From JABJPE01 sp036340215 (GTDB taxonomy: Bacteria; Pseudomonadota; Gammaproteobacteria; Comchoanobacterales; Comchoanobacteraceae), in NCBI GenBank assembly GCA_036340215.1, contig JAYYZF010000060.1:1-5921 (forward strand): a stretch of DNA of 5,921 nucleotides, written 5' to 3'. Position numbers and translations under genes: made by a program. The notes below the pieces were generated by a model. The model worked only from the letters and a program-made list of their open reading frames with translations. It was not told where the DNA came from and did no database searches. Numbering within the stretch: the first letter of the stretch is position 1; each line of letters opens with the position of its first letter. Below are positions 5,746 to 5,921 of the stretch, piece after piece.

Positions 5746-5921
5746 CTAGTCAATCTTTAGTTTGTTGGCATTTATACTCACGTTACCTTTTTGCGATGAA
5801 TCTCTGTTAGATATATTTCTATCTGTATTGCTGCTAACTATTGCTCTACTTGAAACGGGATTATTAAACTTAACAATATGTTCTAGTCCTATATCAGAAT
5901 CGCAAAATCCAGCAAATTTAA
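5746..5921 (-). CDS. C-terminal end of an unrecognised protein running off the right edge
   Basis: An open minus-strand frame enters from the right edge (first full codon at 5919-5917) and ends at a TAG at 5748-5746, giving 57 visible residues. They begin KFAGFCDSDIGLEHIVKF and become polar and Ser/Asn/Asp/Arg-rich, ending NANKLKID. The other two minus frames carry stops within the first 35 bases, and the length and composition look coding. No domain is visible and I cannot name it. It converges with the ATPase homologue, with 55 bp between the stops and no clear terminator. The polar tail resembles those of the two large proteins in this window. Confidence 0.55.
   Translation of the reverse strand, partial: KFAGFCDSDIGLEHIVKFNNPVSSRAIVSSNTDRNISNRDSSQKGNVSINANKLKID

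Overview
The window is AT-rich (about two thirds A+T) and gene-dense. It holds two incomplete genes at the edges and four complete ones between them. The gene style suggests a low-GC gammaproteobacterium, possibly host-associated or intracellular: a chromosomal-type FolA dihydrofolate reductase, a secreted chagasin-type protease inhibitor, sigma70-like promoters, and proteins rich in Lys, Asn, Ser and Ile. No rRNA or other lineage marker is present, so this placement is an inference. I saw no tRNA, rRNA, insertion sequence or CRISPR array.

Layout: (1) 1-345, minus: dihydrofolate reductase, cut by the left edge. (2) 346-483: a short divergent region with a 7-bp-arm inverted repeat at 389-404 between overlapping promoter candidates. 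(3) 484-711, plus: a 75-residue two-helix membrane protein that looks like the transmembrane hairpin of cytochrome c oxidase subunit II without its copper (CuA) domain. (4) 751-2800, plus: a near-consensus sigma70 promoter, a good Shine-Dalgarno sequence, and a 661-residue unrecognised protein with about 310 soluble residues, eight predicted membrane helices and a Glu/Lys-rich tail. (5) 2952-3329, minus: a secreted chagasin (I42) cysteine-protease inhibitor. (6) 3330-3494: a divergent regulatory region with a promoter on each strand, a palindrome AAGTAAA-T-TTTACTT, and a second TTTACTT half-site exactly 21 bp further on. (7) 3495-5690, plus: a P1B-type (heavy-metal) ATPase homologue of 731 residues. 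It keeps the metal-binding CxxC, the CPC membrane motif and the GDGxND hinge. Its phosphorylation loop reads DRTNTLT instead of DKTGTLT, its TGES loop reads TGDK, and it lacks almost the whole nucleotide-binding domain. (8) 5746-5921, minus: the polar C-terminal end of an unrecognised protein that enters from the right.

The strongest observation is the P1B-type ATPase without an N-domain. It looks like a metal-binding pseudo-pump kept as an intact reading frame, which suggests a repurposed role rather than ordinary decay. The second is the orphan COX2-like hairpin. COX2 maturation needs copper, and P1B ATPases of the CcoI/CtpA kind serve copper to oxidases, so a link between the two is conceivable, but nothing in the sequence proves it. 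The 661-residue protein ends in a tail that resembles the E-block secretion signal of Dot/Icm effectors, which is worth testing once the host genome is known.
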